Below, piece after piece: positions 1 to 8,073 of a DNA stretch of 64,000 nt; position 1 is the first letter of the stretch, and every line of letters begins with the position of its first letter. The notes below the pieces were generated by a model, which worked only from the letters and a program-made list of their open reading frames with translations, searched no databases and was not told the DNA's origin. A program made the translations under genes and the position numbers. This stretch comes from Bacillota bacterium (GTDB lineage Bacteria > Bacillota > Clostridia > Acetivibrionales > DTU013), in contig JAEYOP010000031.1 in assembly GCA_023411575.1 (NCBI GenBank), positions 1-64,000 of the forward strand, written 5' to 3'.

Positions 1-418
1 GAATGGGGATCAGGCTGGCAAGCAGGCCGATGGAATAAATAAAGATGAAAAAGCCGATATCCCTTCTCAGGATTTCATTATTCACCGTCATTACAAGTCC
101 GGTCCGTCTTTTCCTCCAGAAAATCAAGACGCTGAGGCCTGTAAGGAAAAACGCAAGCGTGCCCAGCATGAACGGGGCTCCTACTATGGCGCCTATCCCG
201 ATATCTACATTCTCCGACGACTTCTCGGAAAACAGGATCGCGATGATGGGGATGATGGTTTCGGGAAGACAGGTCCCCACCGCGGAAAAGATACTGCCGA
301 CCACCCCATCTCCCAGTCTGAGTTTCTTTCCGAGCCATTCCACGCCATTTGTAAACAGCTCGCAGCTTAAAAGGATGATCCCCAGACTTAAAACCAGAAT
401 TACAAGATCCAATACCAT
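1..418 (-). CDS. Sodium/calcium exchanger-type membrane protein, partial (N-terminal part)
   Basis: The reading frame starts at ATG 418 and stays open to the left edge, so at least 139 residues are present and the C-terminus is missing. An in-frame TGA lies just upstream of the ATG, which fixes the start. The protein is hydrophobic and carries the motif GDGVVGSIFSAVGTCLPETI at about residues 29-48, which resembles the alpha-1 repeat of the CaCA family of cation/Ca2+ antiporters (small residues, then a T-x-L-P-E-x core). It would act in the cell membrane. The substrate cannot be told from this part. A second, unrelated copy of the superfamily is at 41661-42779. Confidence 0.7.
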   Translation of the reverse strand, partial: MVLDLVILVLSLGIILLSCELFTNGVEWLGKKLRLGDGVVGSIFSAVGTCLPETIIPIIAILFSEKSSENVDIGIGAIVGAPFMLGTLAFFLTGLSVLIFWRKRRTGLVMTVNNEILRRDIGFFIFIYSIGLLASLIPI

Positions 419-467
419 CTGTATGACTCACTTTCGTATAAATATTTGCTTCACTTGATTTTACGGA

Positions 468-1169
468 TCAACCTTCCGTAAGTCTTCCGCTATTTTTAAT
501 AGTATTCCGCCGGACAATCCATAATGCAAGACAAATTGTCAACACTATTATAATCAATACGGTACAAATCAGCAATGCCGTGTCCATCACACCGGCCAGC
601 CCCTGTACGTATCCGGCGAGGCCGCATAGGACGAATATGGAGGCGGATATCCACTTCAAGGTCTTTTCCGGTATCTTTTTGTTCAGAACGACTCCGAAAA
701 TAATCCCTATCCCGTCCGCAATCAGCATTCCGGTCGTCGTGCCCAGAAGAACCGCTATCGGGCTGCTGGACGACGCTGCCAATGATACGGTGGCAAGCTG
801 CGTTTTGTCTCCCATTTCCGCTATAAAAAAGGCGATTGCAACGGTTATGATAGGACCGTATTTTGCTTTATTGTCACAGGAATCCTCCACCGTATCGCCC
901 CGGATGGTCCATAGCGCGAAGCCTATAAAGGACAGGGATGCAACTACCTGGATATACAAGGTATATTGAGTCAGTATTGCTTTGAGCAAATATCCCGCCC
1001 CGACCGCAGCCGCATGATTAAGAATCGTCGCCAGAAAAACCCCGATTAATACTTTGGACGCTTTGTACCTTGCTGCGAAGCACATCGCAAGAAGCTGCGT
1101 CTTGTCGCCCATTTCCGCCAGTGTCACCGCACCGGCCGCTATCAGGAAAGAGGTTAATGCCGTACCCAT
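468..1169 (-). CDS. TMEM165/GDT1 family (UPF0016) manganese transporter
   Basis: A 233-residue membrane protein with two homologous halves of about three helices each. Each half carries the family signature: EMGDKTQLLA near residue 19 and EMGDKTQLAT near residue 118. Members move Mn2+ (and Ca2+ in eukaryotes) out of the cytoplasm. The start ATG at 1169 has a GGGAG ribosome binding site 8 bases upstream. The 300-base leader contains a yybP-ykoY type Mn2+ riboswitch and an intrinsic terminator (1324-1452), which is established control for this family in bacteria and strongly supports a manganese export role. It is probably co-oriented but not co-transcribed with the methyltransferase upstream, since it has its own promoter. 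Confidence 0.9.
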   Translation of the reverse strand: MGTALTSFLIAAGAVTLAEMGDKTQLLAMCFAARYKASKVLIGVFLATILNHAAAVGAGYLLKAILTQYTLYIQVVASLSFIGFALWTIRGDTVEDSCDNKAKYGPIITVAIAFFIAEMGDKTQLATVSLAASSSSPIAVLLGTTTGMLIADGIGIIFGVVLNKKIPEKTLKWISASIFVLCGLAGYVQGLAGVMDTALLICTVLIIIVLTICLALWIVRRNTIKNSGRLTEG

Positions 1170-1323
1170 GAATGTTCTCCCTTTCGTTGATTGTTATGGA
1201 ATCCCGCCCTGCTTTGCCCCATGTCGGATTTAGTATTCTCAAATCTCTGCCCGGAATTCAGCAGAATCCCGGAGGCGGCGAGTTCCAGAGCTTTTGAGGT
1301 AGGAGGACGCCTTGCCTCTCAAC

Positions 1324-1370
1324 AAAAAAACCTTTAACATAATTTCGAAAAATCGAAACCATGTTAAAAG
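1324..1370 (-). terminator. Riboswitch-controlled intrinsic terminator
   Basis: Read leftwards, a 16-base-pair stem (TTTAACATGGTTTCGA with TCGAAATTATGTTAAA, two G-U pairs, TTTT loop) is followed by GG and seven T. Its 5' arm overlaps the CTTTTAAC strand of the riboswitch P1 helix (1363-1370). P1 and the terminator are therefore mutually exclusive, so ligand binding should allow read-through. Confidence 0.9.
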
Positions 1371-1452
1371 TCTCGTTCGCCTTCAAGGCCGCAAAGCCAG
1401 GCTCTTTCGAGCCAGTATGTTGACTTTGCCGTAGAAACTACTCCCCTTTAAC
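1363..1452 (-). promoter_or_regulatory. yybP-ykoY manganese riboswitch aptamer
   Basis: The RNA begins GTTAAAGGGGAGTAG and contains GTCAACATACTGGC, then GCGGCC, and ends GGCGAACGAGACTTTTAAC. These are the conserved landmarks of the yybP-ykoY (Rfam RF00080) aptamer. P1 pairs GTTAAAGG (1445-1452) with CTTTTAAC (1363-1370). The P1 3' strand is shared with the terminator just downstream, giving the usual genetic ON response to Mn2+. It controls the TMEM165/GDT1 gene. Confidence 0.88.
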
Positions 1453-1462
1453 CATAAAAATA

Positions 1463-1491
1463 AATATATCTTATGATTTGTCCTTTGTCAA
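1463..1491 (-). promoter_or_regulatory. Sigma-A promoter of the Mn riboswitch transcript
   Basis: TTGACA (1486-1491) and TATATT (1463-1468) are separated by exactly 17 bases. The -35 box lies inside the last codons of the upstream methyltransferase gene. The expected start near 1456 is a few bases before the aptamer, so almost no spacer is wasted. Confidence 0.85.
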
Positions 1492-2286
1492 TAGGGTTCT
1501 TTGCCGGACCGCCTCAAAAATCATGACGCCCGCGGCTACGGAAGCATTCAGCGATTCCGCCCTGCCGTCCATCGGTATCCGCACGAGCTTGTCCGCCGCC
1601 TGTACCGCTTCAACTCCGACGCCCTCCGCTTCGCTTCCTATAACAAGCGCCACAGGCCCTCTCAAATCCGCCTCGTAAATGCTGACTGCACCTTCGAGAT
1701 GAGACACATACAGCTTGTAGCCTTTTTCCCGGATAATCCGGACAGCCGCCGCCGTATCCGGGCAGGAGTAGACGGGAATATGAAAAATGGAGCCCATTGT
1801 CGACCTCAGCACCTTCGGGTTGTACACATCCACATTTCCGGCCGGTACGATGATTCCCGAACAACCGGCGGCATCTGCCGTCCGGATGATGGTACCCATA
1901 TTTCCCGGGTCCCGGACGCCGTCCAGCAATACCAGCAGCCCCCCCTCCGGGGCCACGCCTTCCAAAGGCTTTTTCTCCATATCGAGAACCGCCAGTACGC
2001 CCTGGGGTGTCTGCGTATCGGACACAGCCGCAAACAGGCTGTCCTGCAGCAGATAACAGTCCAGCTTCCTGCCGGCGATCTCTCCGATCAGCCCTTCAGA
2101 AGCAGGATTGGCGTAAAAAGCTTCGGAAAGCATCACGTAACGGATCCGGACGTTTTCCTTCAGCGCTTCCTCGACAAAGCGGGCGCCTTCAATAAAGTAG
2201 CAGCCCATTTCCTCCCGGGCGTTTTTGTTCTTTAATGCCCTGACTTCTTTGATCCGCGGATTCTGGTTCCCTGTCAGTCTGATCAT
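1471..2286 (-). CDS. TrmH/SpoU family RNA 2'-O-methyltransferase (YsgA-like)
   Basis: A 271-residue protein with an N-terminal substrate-binding domain (about 1-105) and a C-terminal SPOUT domain. The three SpoU motifs are visible: LLDGVRDPGNMGTIIRTADA, LVIGSEAEGV and VRIPMDGRAESLNASVAAGV. It would methylate ribose 2'-OH in rRNA or tRNA using S-adenosylmethionine; the target base is not readable here. Family members often sit beside the infC-rpmI-rplT and pheST genes in Firmicutes, and here it follows the L20 gene. Start ATG 2286 has GGGAG upstream. A strong hairpin at 2301-2329 lies in its leader. Confidence 0.88.
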   Translation of the reverse strand: MIRLTGNQNPRIKEVRALKNKNAREEMGCYFIEGARFVEEALKENVRIRYVMLSEAFYANPASEGLIGEIAGRKLDCYLLQDSLFAAVSDTQTPQGVLAVLDMEKKPLEGVAPEGGLLVLLDGVRDPGNMGTIIRTADAAGCSGIIVPAGNVDVYNPKVLRSTMGSIFHIPVYSCPDTAAAVRIIREKGYKLYVSHLEGAVSIYEADLRGPVALVIGSEAEGVGVEAVQAADKLVRIPMDGRAESLNASVAAGVMIFEAVRQRTLLTKDKS

Positions 2287-2300
2287 GCCGTTCTCCCATC

Positions 2301-2329
2301 GGGTCGTTTGCGCAAGCGCAAGCCGACCC
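2301..2329. repeat. Interrupted inverted repeat in the methyltransferase leader
   Basis: GGGTCG (2301-2306) pairs with CGACCC (2324-2329), and TTGCGC pairs with GCGCAA inside it around an AA loop. It sits between the rplT terminator and the methyltransferase start. No T run follows on either strand, so it is not a simple terminator. Role unknown; it could stabilise the mRNA 5' end. Confidence 0.5.
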
Positions 2330-2334
2330 TTTAC

Positions 2335-2365
2335 AAAACAATAGAGGGCTTCGCAGCCCCCTATT
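2335..2365 (-). terminator. Intrinsic terminator of the infC-rpmI-rplT operon
   Basis: On the minus strand an 11-base-pair stem (one G-U pair) closed by a GCGA tetraloop is followed by GTTTTG. It begins 20 bases after the rplT stop, as expected for the operon end. Confidence 0.8.
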
Positions 2366-2385
2366 ATCTATGTTTCACAATCCAC

Positions 2386-2736
2386 TTAAGCGTTCTTTAC
2401 GCTGGCAACCAACTGCGCGAAACCATCCGCATCGTTGACAGCCATGTCTGCGAGCACTTTCCTGTTCAGGCTGACGCCGGCTTTCTTCAAGCCGCTCATG
2501 AACCTGCTGTAGCTCATTCCGTTGATCCTTGCAGCCGCATTGATCCTGGAGATCCAAAGCTGCCTGAAATCCCTCTTCTTTGCTTTCCTGTCCCTGTATG
2601 CGTAAACCAGGGATTTCATGACCGCCTGGTTTGCCAATCTGAAGTTCTTGCTCTTGTGGCCGAAATATCCTTTCGCCAGCTTCAATATCTTCTTGTGCCT
2701 TGCACGTGTTCTTAACGCACCTTTGACTCTTGACAT
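2386..2736 (-). CDS. rplT: Large ribosomal subunit protein bL20
   Basis: A 116-residue basic protein starting MSRVKGALRTRARHKKILK, a classic L20 N-terminus, with the conserved core SRFMSGLKKAGVSLNRKVLAD. The length is normal (about 117-119). L20 binds 23S rRNA early in 50S assembly and, in Firmicutes, represses its own operon through the leader RNA. It is the last gene of infC-rpmI-rplT and is followed by a terminator. Confidence 0.98.
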   Translation of the reverse strand: MSRVKGALRTRARHKKILKLAKGYFGHKSKNFRLANQAVMKSLVYAYRDRKAKKRDFRQLWISRINAAARINGMSYSRFMSGLKKAGVSLNRKVLADMAVNDADGFAQLVASVKNA

Positions 2737-2801
2737 TTTACTCTTCCTCCTTCATGGATGTTTTAAAGGAAATTCGCGCCGTATGCGCTAAACATCCCCT
2801 C

Positions 2802-2999
2802 TTACTTGTACGGTATAAGCATCTTTACGGTGGCTTCATTGGCGGAAGAAGCGTAGGCGCCGAGCCTGTGGTGTTTCTTAGCCTTTTTTGCCTTGGATAC
2901 CAGCCGGTGGCTTCTGAATGCGTGATTCATCTTTACTTTGCCGGTGGCTGTTATTCTAAATCTCTTTTTAGATGCACTGTGTGTTTTAACCTTTGGCAT
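2802..2999 (-). CDS. rpmI: Large ribosomal subunit protein bL35
   Basis: A 65-residue, highly basic protein beginning MPKVKTHSASKKRFRITATG and ending with the family's short AVKMLIPY-like tail (here TVKMLIPYK). Normal length. It lies between infC and rplT, the universal order, and GGAGG-like binding sites precede the start. Confidence 0.98.
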   Translation of the reverse strand: MPKVKTHSASKKRFRITATGKVKMNHAFRSHRLVSKAKKAKKHHRLGAYASSANEATVKMLIPYK

Positions 3000-3080
3000 T
3001 TTTTCTCCTCCTATTTCGTTACTGAATCAATTCGAAGGCTTTCACAAGAGAGTATCCCCCGAATCACCTATATAACAACC

Positions 3081-3593
3081 TTACTGTTTGGGATTGAGTA
3101 TCATGATCATACTCCTGCCTTCCAGCTTCGGCTTTCTCTCCACTGTTCCCACTTCCGCTACCGCGTCTGCAAACTTGTTCAGCACCTGCTCGCCCAAAGA
3201 GGTGTAATTCATTTCCCTGCCCCTGAAACGCACACTGACCTTTACCTTGTCCCCGTCCTTCAGGAATTTGTATGCATTCTTTGCCTTGAAACTGAAATCA
3301 TGGTCTTCGATGCTCGGCTTTATCCAAAGCTCCTTGATGCTGACGATTTTTTGATTCTTTTTTGCTTCCTTTTCCTTCTTGGCCAGCTCAAACATGTACT
3401 TCCCGTAGTCCATGATCCTGCAAACAGGCGGTGCAGCCTGCGGGGCAATTTTAACGAGGTCCAGGTTCTTTGTTACCGCGATCTTCTGCGCATCCTTCAC
3501 CGGCATGACGCCGAGCATGGAGCCGTCTGAATCAATGACACGCACTTCCTTGTCCCTGATCTCCTCATTAATCATTAAGTCATTTTTACTGAT
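3081..3593 (-). CDS. infC: Translation initiation factor IF-3
   Basis: About 170 residues: an N-terminal domain (MINEEIRDKEVRVIDSDG region) and a C-terminal domain (SVRFRGREMNYTSLGEQVL region). IF-3 binds the 30S subunit, checks start codons and prevents subunit joining. The start is atypical. The frame opens with TTG 3599 only three bases after GGAGG, too close to be used. The third codon, ATC at 3593, sits 9 bases after GGAGG and gives the N-terminus ISKNDLMINEE, matching known Bacillus IF-3 proteins. infC starting at AUU or a similar non-AUG codon is established and allows IF-3 to repress itself. Confidence 0.93.
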   Translation of the reverse strand: MSKNDLMINEEIRDKEVRVIDSDGSMLGVMPVKDAQKIAVTKNLDLVKIAPQAAPPVCRIMDYGKYMFELAKKEKEAKKNQKIVSIKELWIKPSIEDHDFSFKAKNAYKFLKDGDKVKVSVRFRGREMNYTSLGEQVLNKFADAVAEVGTVERKPKLEGRSMIMILNPKQ

Positions 3594-3662
3594 ATCCAAA
3601 CACCTCCGAGTAAATTTTCAGGCTGCAATATGCACGGAGTAGCTCTTCTTCCGTTCCTGCAA

Positions 3663-3823
3663 AACAAAAAAGCGGATTGCACAAATCGTCAATCCACCTC
3701 ATAGCTCGGTTTACATAGCCTGTACCTGCACTATTTACCTTGTCGGATGAATCCACAAGGTGAGAAGCGGATGACTTCTTCTTTGTTTTACGGCGAAATC
3801 AGCTCTGCCGACTCGTCGATTAC
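3663..3823 (-). promoter_or_regulatory. L20-type autoregulatory leader with attenuator
   Basis: The transcript from about 3823 contains TTCTCACCTTGTGG and later ACAAGGTAAATAGTGCAGG, features of the Firmicute L20 leader (Rfam RF00558), which mimics the 23S rRNA L20 site. It ends in an intrinsic terminator: GTGGATTG/CAATCCGC (3672-3679 with 3690-3697) followed by six T (3666-3671), upstream of infC. Excess L20 would favour termination. Confidence 0.78.
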
Positions 3824-3829
3824 GGAATA

Positions 3830-3858
3830 ATCATAGCAGAATCCCCGCGCCCTGTCAA
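3830..3858 (-). promoter_or_regulatory. Sigma-A promoter of the infC-rpmI-rplT operon
   Basis: TTGACA (3853-3858), 17 bases, TATGAT (3830-3835). Near-consensus and placed about 230 bases before infC, leaving room for the L20 leader. A divergent TATAAT (3905-3910) on the plus strand may serve rqcH, but it lacks a clear -35 box. Confidence 0.85.
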
Positions 3859-3981
3859 GCATGCAAAAAATTTTCGGAGCCTGTCCCGCCAGCCGATAAT
3901 AGTGTATAATAGTTGCACTAGCCGATTTTATTCATAATCATAAAACAGGTTAAGCTAAAATGGTTGCAGGGAGTGTTCAAT

Positions 3982-5751
3982 TTGCCGTTTGACGGAATCG
4001 TAGCGAAAAGCATAGTGGACGAGTTGTCTGAAAAGCTGGCCGGAGGCCGGATCGAAAAGGTTTTTCAGCCGGAAGCCGATGAAATCGTCCTCCTCGTCCG
4101 GGCGTGGAATAAAAATCACAAGCTGGTGCTCAGCGCCAGCGCCAATTATCCGAGGATCCACCTGACGGAGGCGGTCAAGGAAAACCCCGCCGCGCCGCCG
4201 GTATTCTGCATGCTGCTGAGAAAGCATCTTTCGGGCGGAAAGCTCCTGTCCTTCGAATTCAATGATTACGAAAGGATCATCGGGGTCGTCATCGAGTCGG
4301 CAAACGAACTCGGCGATATTTCCCAGAAGAAGCTCGTGATCGAAATCATGGGACGCTACAGCAATATCATCCTGCTGAACAGCGAAGGCAAAATCCTCGA
4401 TGCCATCAAGCACATAGACGCCGACATCAGCAGCGTCCGCGAAGTCATGCCGGCCAGGCCGTATGTGCTTCCCCCGGCGCAGAACAAGCTCTCCCCCGCC
4501 TCCCTGGACACCTCTTCCCTGCTGGAAAGCGCCGCCGCTTCCACCCAGACGGTCGATAAATTCCTGCTGGAAAATATAAAGGGATTCAGTCCCCTGCTTT
4601 GCCGCGAGGTCTGCCACAATGCGGCTATCGAAAATAGAACCGGGGTCGCTGCTTTGGAGGCGGACGGGCTGGCTTCGCTCAGAACCGCTCTCGACGCAAT
4701 GCTGGAACAGATTAAAAAGAGCGATTACGATCCTTGTGTAATATACGAAGATGAACAGCACTCCAGGCCTGTCGATTTCCACTGTCTTGGAATCCGTCAA
4801 TACGGCAACGTCCTGCGGCTGAGTTCCATCAGCGAAGTGCTCGACGCCTTCTACTCGTCCCGTGACAATGCGGAACGGCTGAAACAGAAAAAATCCGATC
4901 TTTACAAGGTATTGAACAATTCCATCGACCGCTGCTCCAAAAAGCTGGCAATCCAGCAGGAAACGCTGCGTGACGTGGCGGACAGGGAAAAGCTGAAGCT
5001 GTACGGCGAGCTTATCACCGCCAATATTTATGCCATCCCGCACAACGTCAAAAGCGTTTCACTGATGAATTATTATTCGGAAACCGGCGAATACATTGAT
5101 GTTCCCCTGGACCCGAACCTTCTGCCGCAGGAGAATGCCCAGCGCTATTTTAAAAAGTACAGCAAGGCCAAGAGTACCTTTGCCTATACCTCGAGACAAC
5201 TGGAAGACTCGCGTAAGGAATTGGAGTATCTTGAGAGCGTGCTGCAACTGCTGGACAACTGCACTGCGCTGCGCGAAATGGATGAGGTCCGTCAGGAGCT
5301 GTCGGGCCAGGGCTACATGACCTTGCGGCGCAAGCTGACCGGCAAGGGCAAGTCTCCCAGAAAACCCGCCGTCCTGTCCGAATCCCTCCGGTTCAAATCT
5401 TCGGACGGATTTGACATCCATGTGGGGAAAAACAACCTCCAGAACGATTATCTGACCCTGAAGCTGGCCCAGTCCAGCGATGTCTGGCTGCACACCAAAA
5501 ACATCCCGGGCTCCCACGTCATCATCCGGCGAAACGGCCGGGACATCCCGGACAGGACAATCGAGGAGGCGGCCGTCCTTGCGGCATGGCACAGCAAGGC
5601 CCGCATGTCCGGCAACGTCTCCGTCGATTATACCCAGGTGAAAAATGTAAGCAAGCCTTCCGGAGCCAAGCCAGGCATGGTGATTTACGTCAATTACAAG
5701 ACGGCCGTGGTCGCACCGGATAAATCGCTTGTTGAAAAACTGCAGGTATGA
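3982..5751 (+). CDS. rqcH: Rqc2 homologue RqcH (NFACT ribosome quality control protein)
   Basis: A 589-residue protein. The N-terminal NFACT domain begins PFDGIVAKSIVDEL and a central helical or coiled-coil part spans about 260-440. The C-terminal NFACT-R domain includes SSDVWLHTKNIPGSHVII. RqcH binds stalled 50S-peptidyl-tRNA complexes and adds C-terminal alanine tails that mark nascent chains for degradation. It is also called FbpA or fibronectin-binding protein. I chose TTG 3982 because AGGGAG lies 8 bases before it and it yields the family's usual start; a TTG at 3964 adds six residues, and ATG 3960 is out of frame. It stands alone, divergent from infC. Confidence 0.92.
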   Translation: MPFDGIVAKSIVDELSEKLAGGRIEKVFQPEADEIVLLVRAWNKNHKLVLSASANYPRIHLTEAVKENPAAPPVFCMLLRKHLSGGKLLSFEFNDYERIIGVVIESANELGDISQKKLVIEIMGRYSNIILLNSEGKILDAIKHIDADISSVREVMPARPYVLPPAQNKLSPASLDTSSLLESAAASTQTVDKFLLENIKGFSPLLCREVCHNAAIENRTGVAALEADGLASLRTALDAMLEQIKKSDYDPCVIYEDEQHSRPVDFHCLGIRQYGNVLRLSSISEVLDAFYSSRDNAERLKQKKSDLYKVLNNSIDRCSKKLAIQQETLRDVADREKLKLYGELITANIYAIPHNVKSVSLMNYYSETGEYIDVPLDPNLLPQENAQRYFKKYSKAKSTFAYTSRQLEDSRKELEYLESVLQLLDNCTALREMDEVRQELSGQGYMTLRRKLTGKGKSPRKPAVLSESLRFKSSDGFDIHVGKNNLQNDYLTLKLAQSSDVWLHTKNIPGSHVIIRRNGRDIPDRTIEEAAVLAAWHSKARMSGNVSVDYTQVKNVSKPSGAKPGMVIYVNYKTAVVAPDKSLVEKLQV

Positions 5752-5766
5752 TATCCATGGCAAATA

Positions 5767-5795
5767 TTGATATTTCCTTTGTTTTGGTATATCAT
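5767..5795 (+). promoter_or_regulatory. Probable promoter of the aminotransferase gene
   Basis: TTGATA (5767-5772), 17 bases, TATCAT (5790-5795), about 35 bases before the start codon. A second -10-like TATAAT is at 5804-5809 without a good -35 box. Confidence 0.55.
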
Positions 5796-5830
5796 TTGGA
5801 TAATATAATGAAAACGAATACAGGAGTGAT

Positions 5831-7015
5831 ATGATGGTCTCACAAAAAATAGCAGCCAACCTGGGCAGTTCATCCTGGATCCGCGCCATGTTCGAGCAGG
5901 GCGAAAAGCTCCGCAAGCAGTTCGGTGCGGACAACGTATATGATTTTTCGCTGGGAAACCCTGATATAGAACCCCCGGAAATCGTAAAGGAAGCGCTGAA
6001 GAAGGCCATCCTTTCCGACACCCCCAAAATGCACGGATATATGAGCAACGCCGGGTATCCCGAGGTCCGGGCGGCCGTGGCGGCAAAGCTGAGCAAATCC
6101 AGCGGCGTCCCGGTGGAAGGAAAGCATGTGGTCATGGAAGTCGGCGCAGGCGGCGCAATGAATGTCGTCCTGAAAACCATCCTGAATCCGGGAGAAGAGG
6201 TCGTCGTCTTTGCTCCCTATTTTGCGGAATACCTGTTCTATATCGATAACCATGGCGGAAAGCCGGTGGTCGTAGACACCGATCACTCCACCTTCCAGCC
6301 GGACCCGCAAAAGCTGTACGACGCCATCACACCGAAAACAAAGGCCATTATCATCAATACGCCCAACAATCCCACCGGTGTGATCTACAGCCGCAGTACG
6401 CTGGAAAAAATAGCGGAAAAGGTCGCCGCCAGGGAAAAGGAATTCGGCACGGAAATCTGCGTCATTTCGGATGAGCCCTATGAAAAAATCGTTTATGACG
6501 GCGCCGTAGTGACTCCAATCTTCACCGTTTTCGACCGCGCCGTCATCGTAAACTCCTTCAGCAAGTCCCTTTCCCTTCCCGGCGAGCGGATCGGCTTTAT
6601 CGCTGTCAACCCCAAAATGGGCGATACGGCCCTGCTGATGGACGGATTGATCTTCTCCACAAGGACCCTGGGGTTTGTCAACGCCCCTGCACTGTTCCAG
6701 CGGATTCTGCCCGAATCGCTGGAAGCAGCCGTGGATGCAAATGCATACAAAAAAAGGCGCGATCTGCTTTATGAGATCATCACCAGTGCAGGAATCCAAT
6801 GCATCAAGCCGGATGGCGCCTTCTATCTCTTCGCCCGGTCTCCCATCGCCGACGATGTGGCATTCTGCCAGGCCGCCGTCAAGCACAATCTGGTCATCGT
6901 GCCGGGCAAAGGCTTCGGCTGCGCCGGCTTCTTCCGGATGGCCTACTGTGTGGAGGAGAAAACGATTTTGAATTCCAGAAAAGCCTTCGAGGCGCTGGCT
7001 GCGGAATACCGGTGA
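5831..7015 (+). CDS. PLP-dependent aminotransferase, class I/II
   Basis: A 394-residue fold-type I enzyme. NTPNNPTGVIY (near residue 180), DEPYEKIVYDG and the PLP lysine in NSFSKSLSLPGERIG are all present. Such proteins transfer amino groups between amino acids and 2-oxo acids; the family is usually labelled aspartate aminotransferase, but the substrate cannot be read here. AGGAGTG lies before a tandem ATGATG; either 5831 or 5834 could be the start. The gene is monocistronic, ending in a strong terminator. Confidence 0.88.
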   Translation: MMVSQKIAANLGSSSWIRAMFEQGEKLRKQFGADNVYDFSLGNPDIEPPEIVKEALKKAILSDTPKMHGYMSNAGYPEVRAAVAAKLSKSSGVPVEGKHVVMEVGAGGAMNVVLKTILNPGEEVVVFAPYFAEYLFYIDNHGGKPVVVDTDHSTFQPDPQKLYDAITPKTKAIIINTPNNPTGVIYSRSTLEKIAEKVAAREKEFGTEICVISDEPYEKIVYDGAVVTPIFTVFDRAVIVNSFSKSLSLPGERIGFIAVNPKMGDTALLMDGLIFSTRTLGFVNAPALFQRILPESLEAAVDANAYKKRRDLLYEIITSAGIQCIKPDGAFYLFARSPIADDVAFCQAAVKHNLVIVPGKGFGCAGFFRMAYCVEEKTILNSRKAFEALAAEYR

Positions 7016-7067
7016 ATACCCGGCAAGGATGAGCAGATGCACAACAAACGATAAGGCCATAAGCTGG

Positions 7068-7107
7068 GCCGCCGCAGGGTTTCCGATCCCGCGGCGGCTT
7101 TTGATTT
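7068..7107 (+). terminator. Intrinsic terminator after the aminotransferase gene
   Basis: GCCGCCGC-A-GGG pairs with CCC-GCGGCGGC around an 8-base loop and is followed by TTTTGATTT. It also overlaps the 3' end of the mntH remnant on the other strand. Confidence 0.85.
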
Positions 7108-8000
7108 ACAGGAGATAGCTGATCAGCAGCATGATATTCAGGGCGGTTACGGTCAATCCGACGACCCAGAGGGCGATATTATGCCTCAAAGAGTTTTTAT
7201 AAATGCCCATGACCTTTTCCGAAGAAGTCAGATAGATCTGAAGGAAGATGGTAATGGGCAATTGTATGCTCAGGAACATCTGGGAATAGACCAGTCCCTT
7301 AAAGGGATCGGAAATCAGGAAGATCAGCACGGTGGCCACCGACAGGATCGAGGCGACCCCAGCTTTGAATGGCTGCCCTTGATATCATAGGGCTCCTTGA
7401 ACATGCCTGCGACGATGCTTCCCCCCGCCATCCCCGCCGTGGTAGTCGATGATATGCCCGCCAGAAGAAGCGCCACGCCGAAAACGACCGCCGCCGATTT
7501 TCCCACCAGCGGCTCAAGAAGCTGGTGCGCCTGCTCCATTTCCGTGACCAGGATTCCCTTGCTGAAAAAGGCGGATGCAGCAAGAATGATCATGGCACTG
7601 TTGATGGCCCATCCCACCAGCATGGAAAAAAGGGTGTCCTCAAATTCATACTTCAACTGCTTTGAAATGATCTCATGACTTTCCTTGTTCCATTCCCGGC
7701 TCTGGATCACCTCCGAATGCAAAAACAGGTAGCCGCTTCCGAAAGGCAATCGCCCGTAACAATGCCGAGATGGGCCACATTGTGCTGCAGCAGGATCAGC
7801 ATGACCGTAGAAAGGGTTACCATCCACAGGAGGCTGTAGCCGTAGCTTGAACCGGCCGCCAGGTTCGACGCCCAGTTCCCGGGATCAATGAAGCCTACGG
7901 TAACCAGCAGGCCCGGCCCGATGAACTTCAGGATATCTTTTGCCCCCATTAAGGGGCTATGCTTCGTGCTGTCAAATTTTTCTTTCAGCCATTTTATCAT
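7106..8000 (-). pseudogene. mntH: Decayed Nramp manganese importer (mntH)
   Basis: The ends of an Nramp family H+/Mn2+ symporter are recognisable but the gene is broken twice. From ATG 8000 the frame reads MIKWLKEKFDSTKHSPLMGA through FIGPGLLVTVGFIDPGNW to LSEAAT, then stops. The sequence resumes in another frame at LFLHSEVIQSR, so about 120-130 codons are missing near 7715. A second lesion near 7355 is a lost G in a G run: CTGGGGTCGCC needs one more G to read LGVASILSVAT. After it the C-terminus FLISDPFKGLVYSQMFLSIQ is intact to the stop at 7106. Family length is about 420-450 residues and only about 295 codons remain. A sound GAGG ribosome binding site is still present. Confidence 0.9.
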
Positions 8001-8073
8001 ATGAACCTCACAGGGAAAGAACTGCTATAACCATTTCCCCCGGAATCCGGGGTTGAAACAGAAAAAGCAGGTT

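Noticed and set aside
3960..3962. ATG just before rqcH
   Set aside because: It is out of frame with the RqcH reading frame; TTG 3982 has the ribosome binding site.
8036..8060. CCCCGG/CCGGGG hairpin downstream of thiN
   Set aside because: Only 6 base pairs with a 3-base loop and no T run on the minus strand; too weak to call a terminator.
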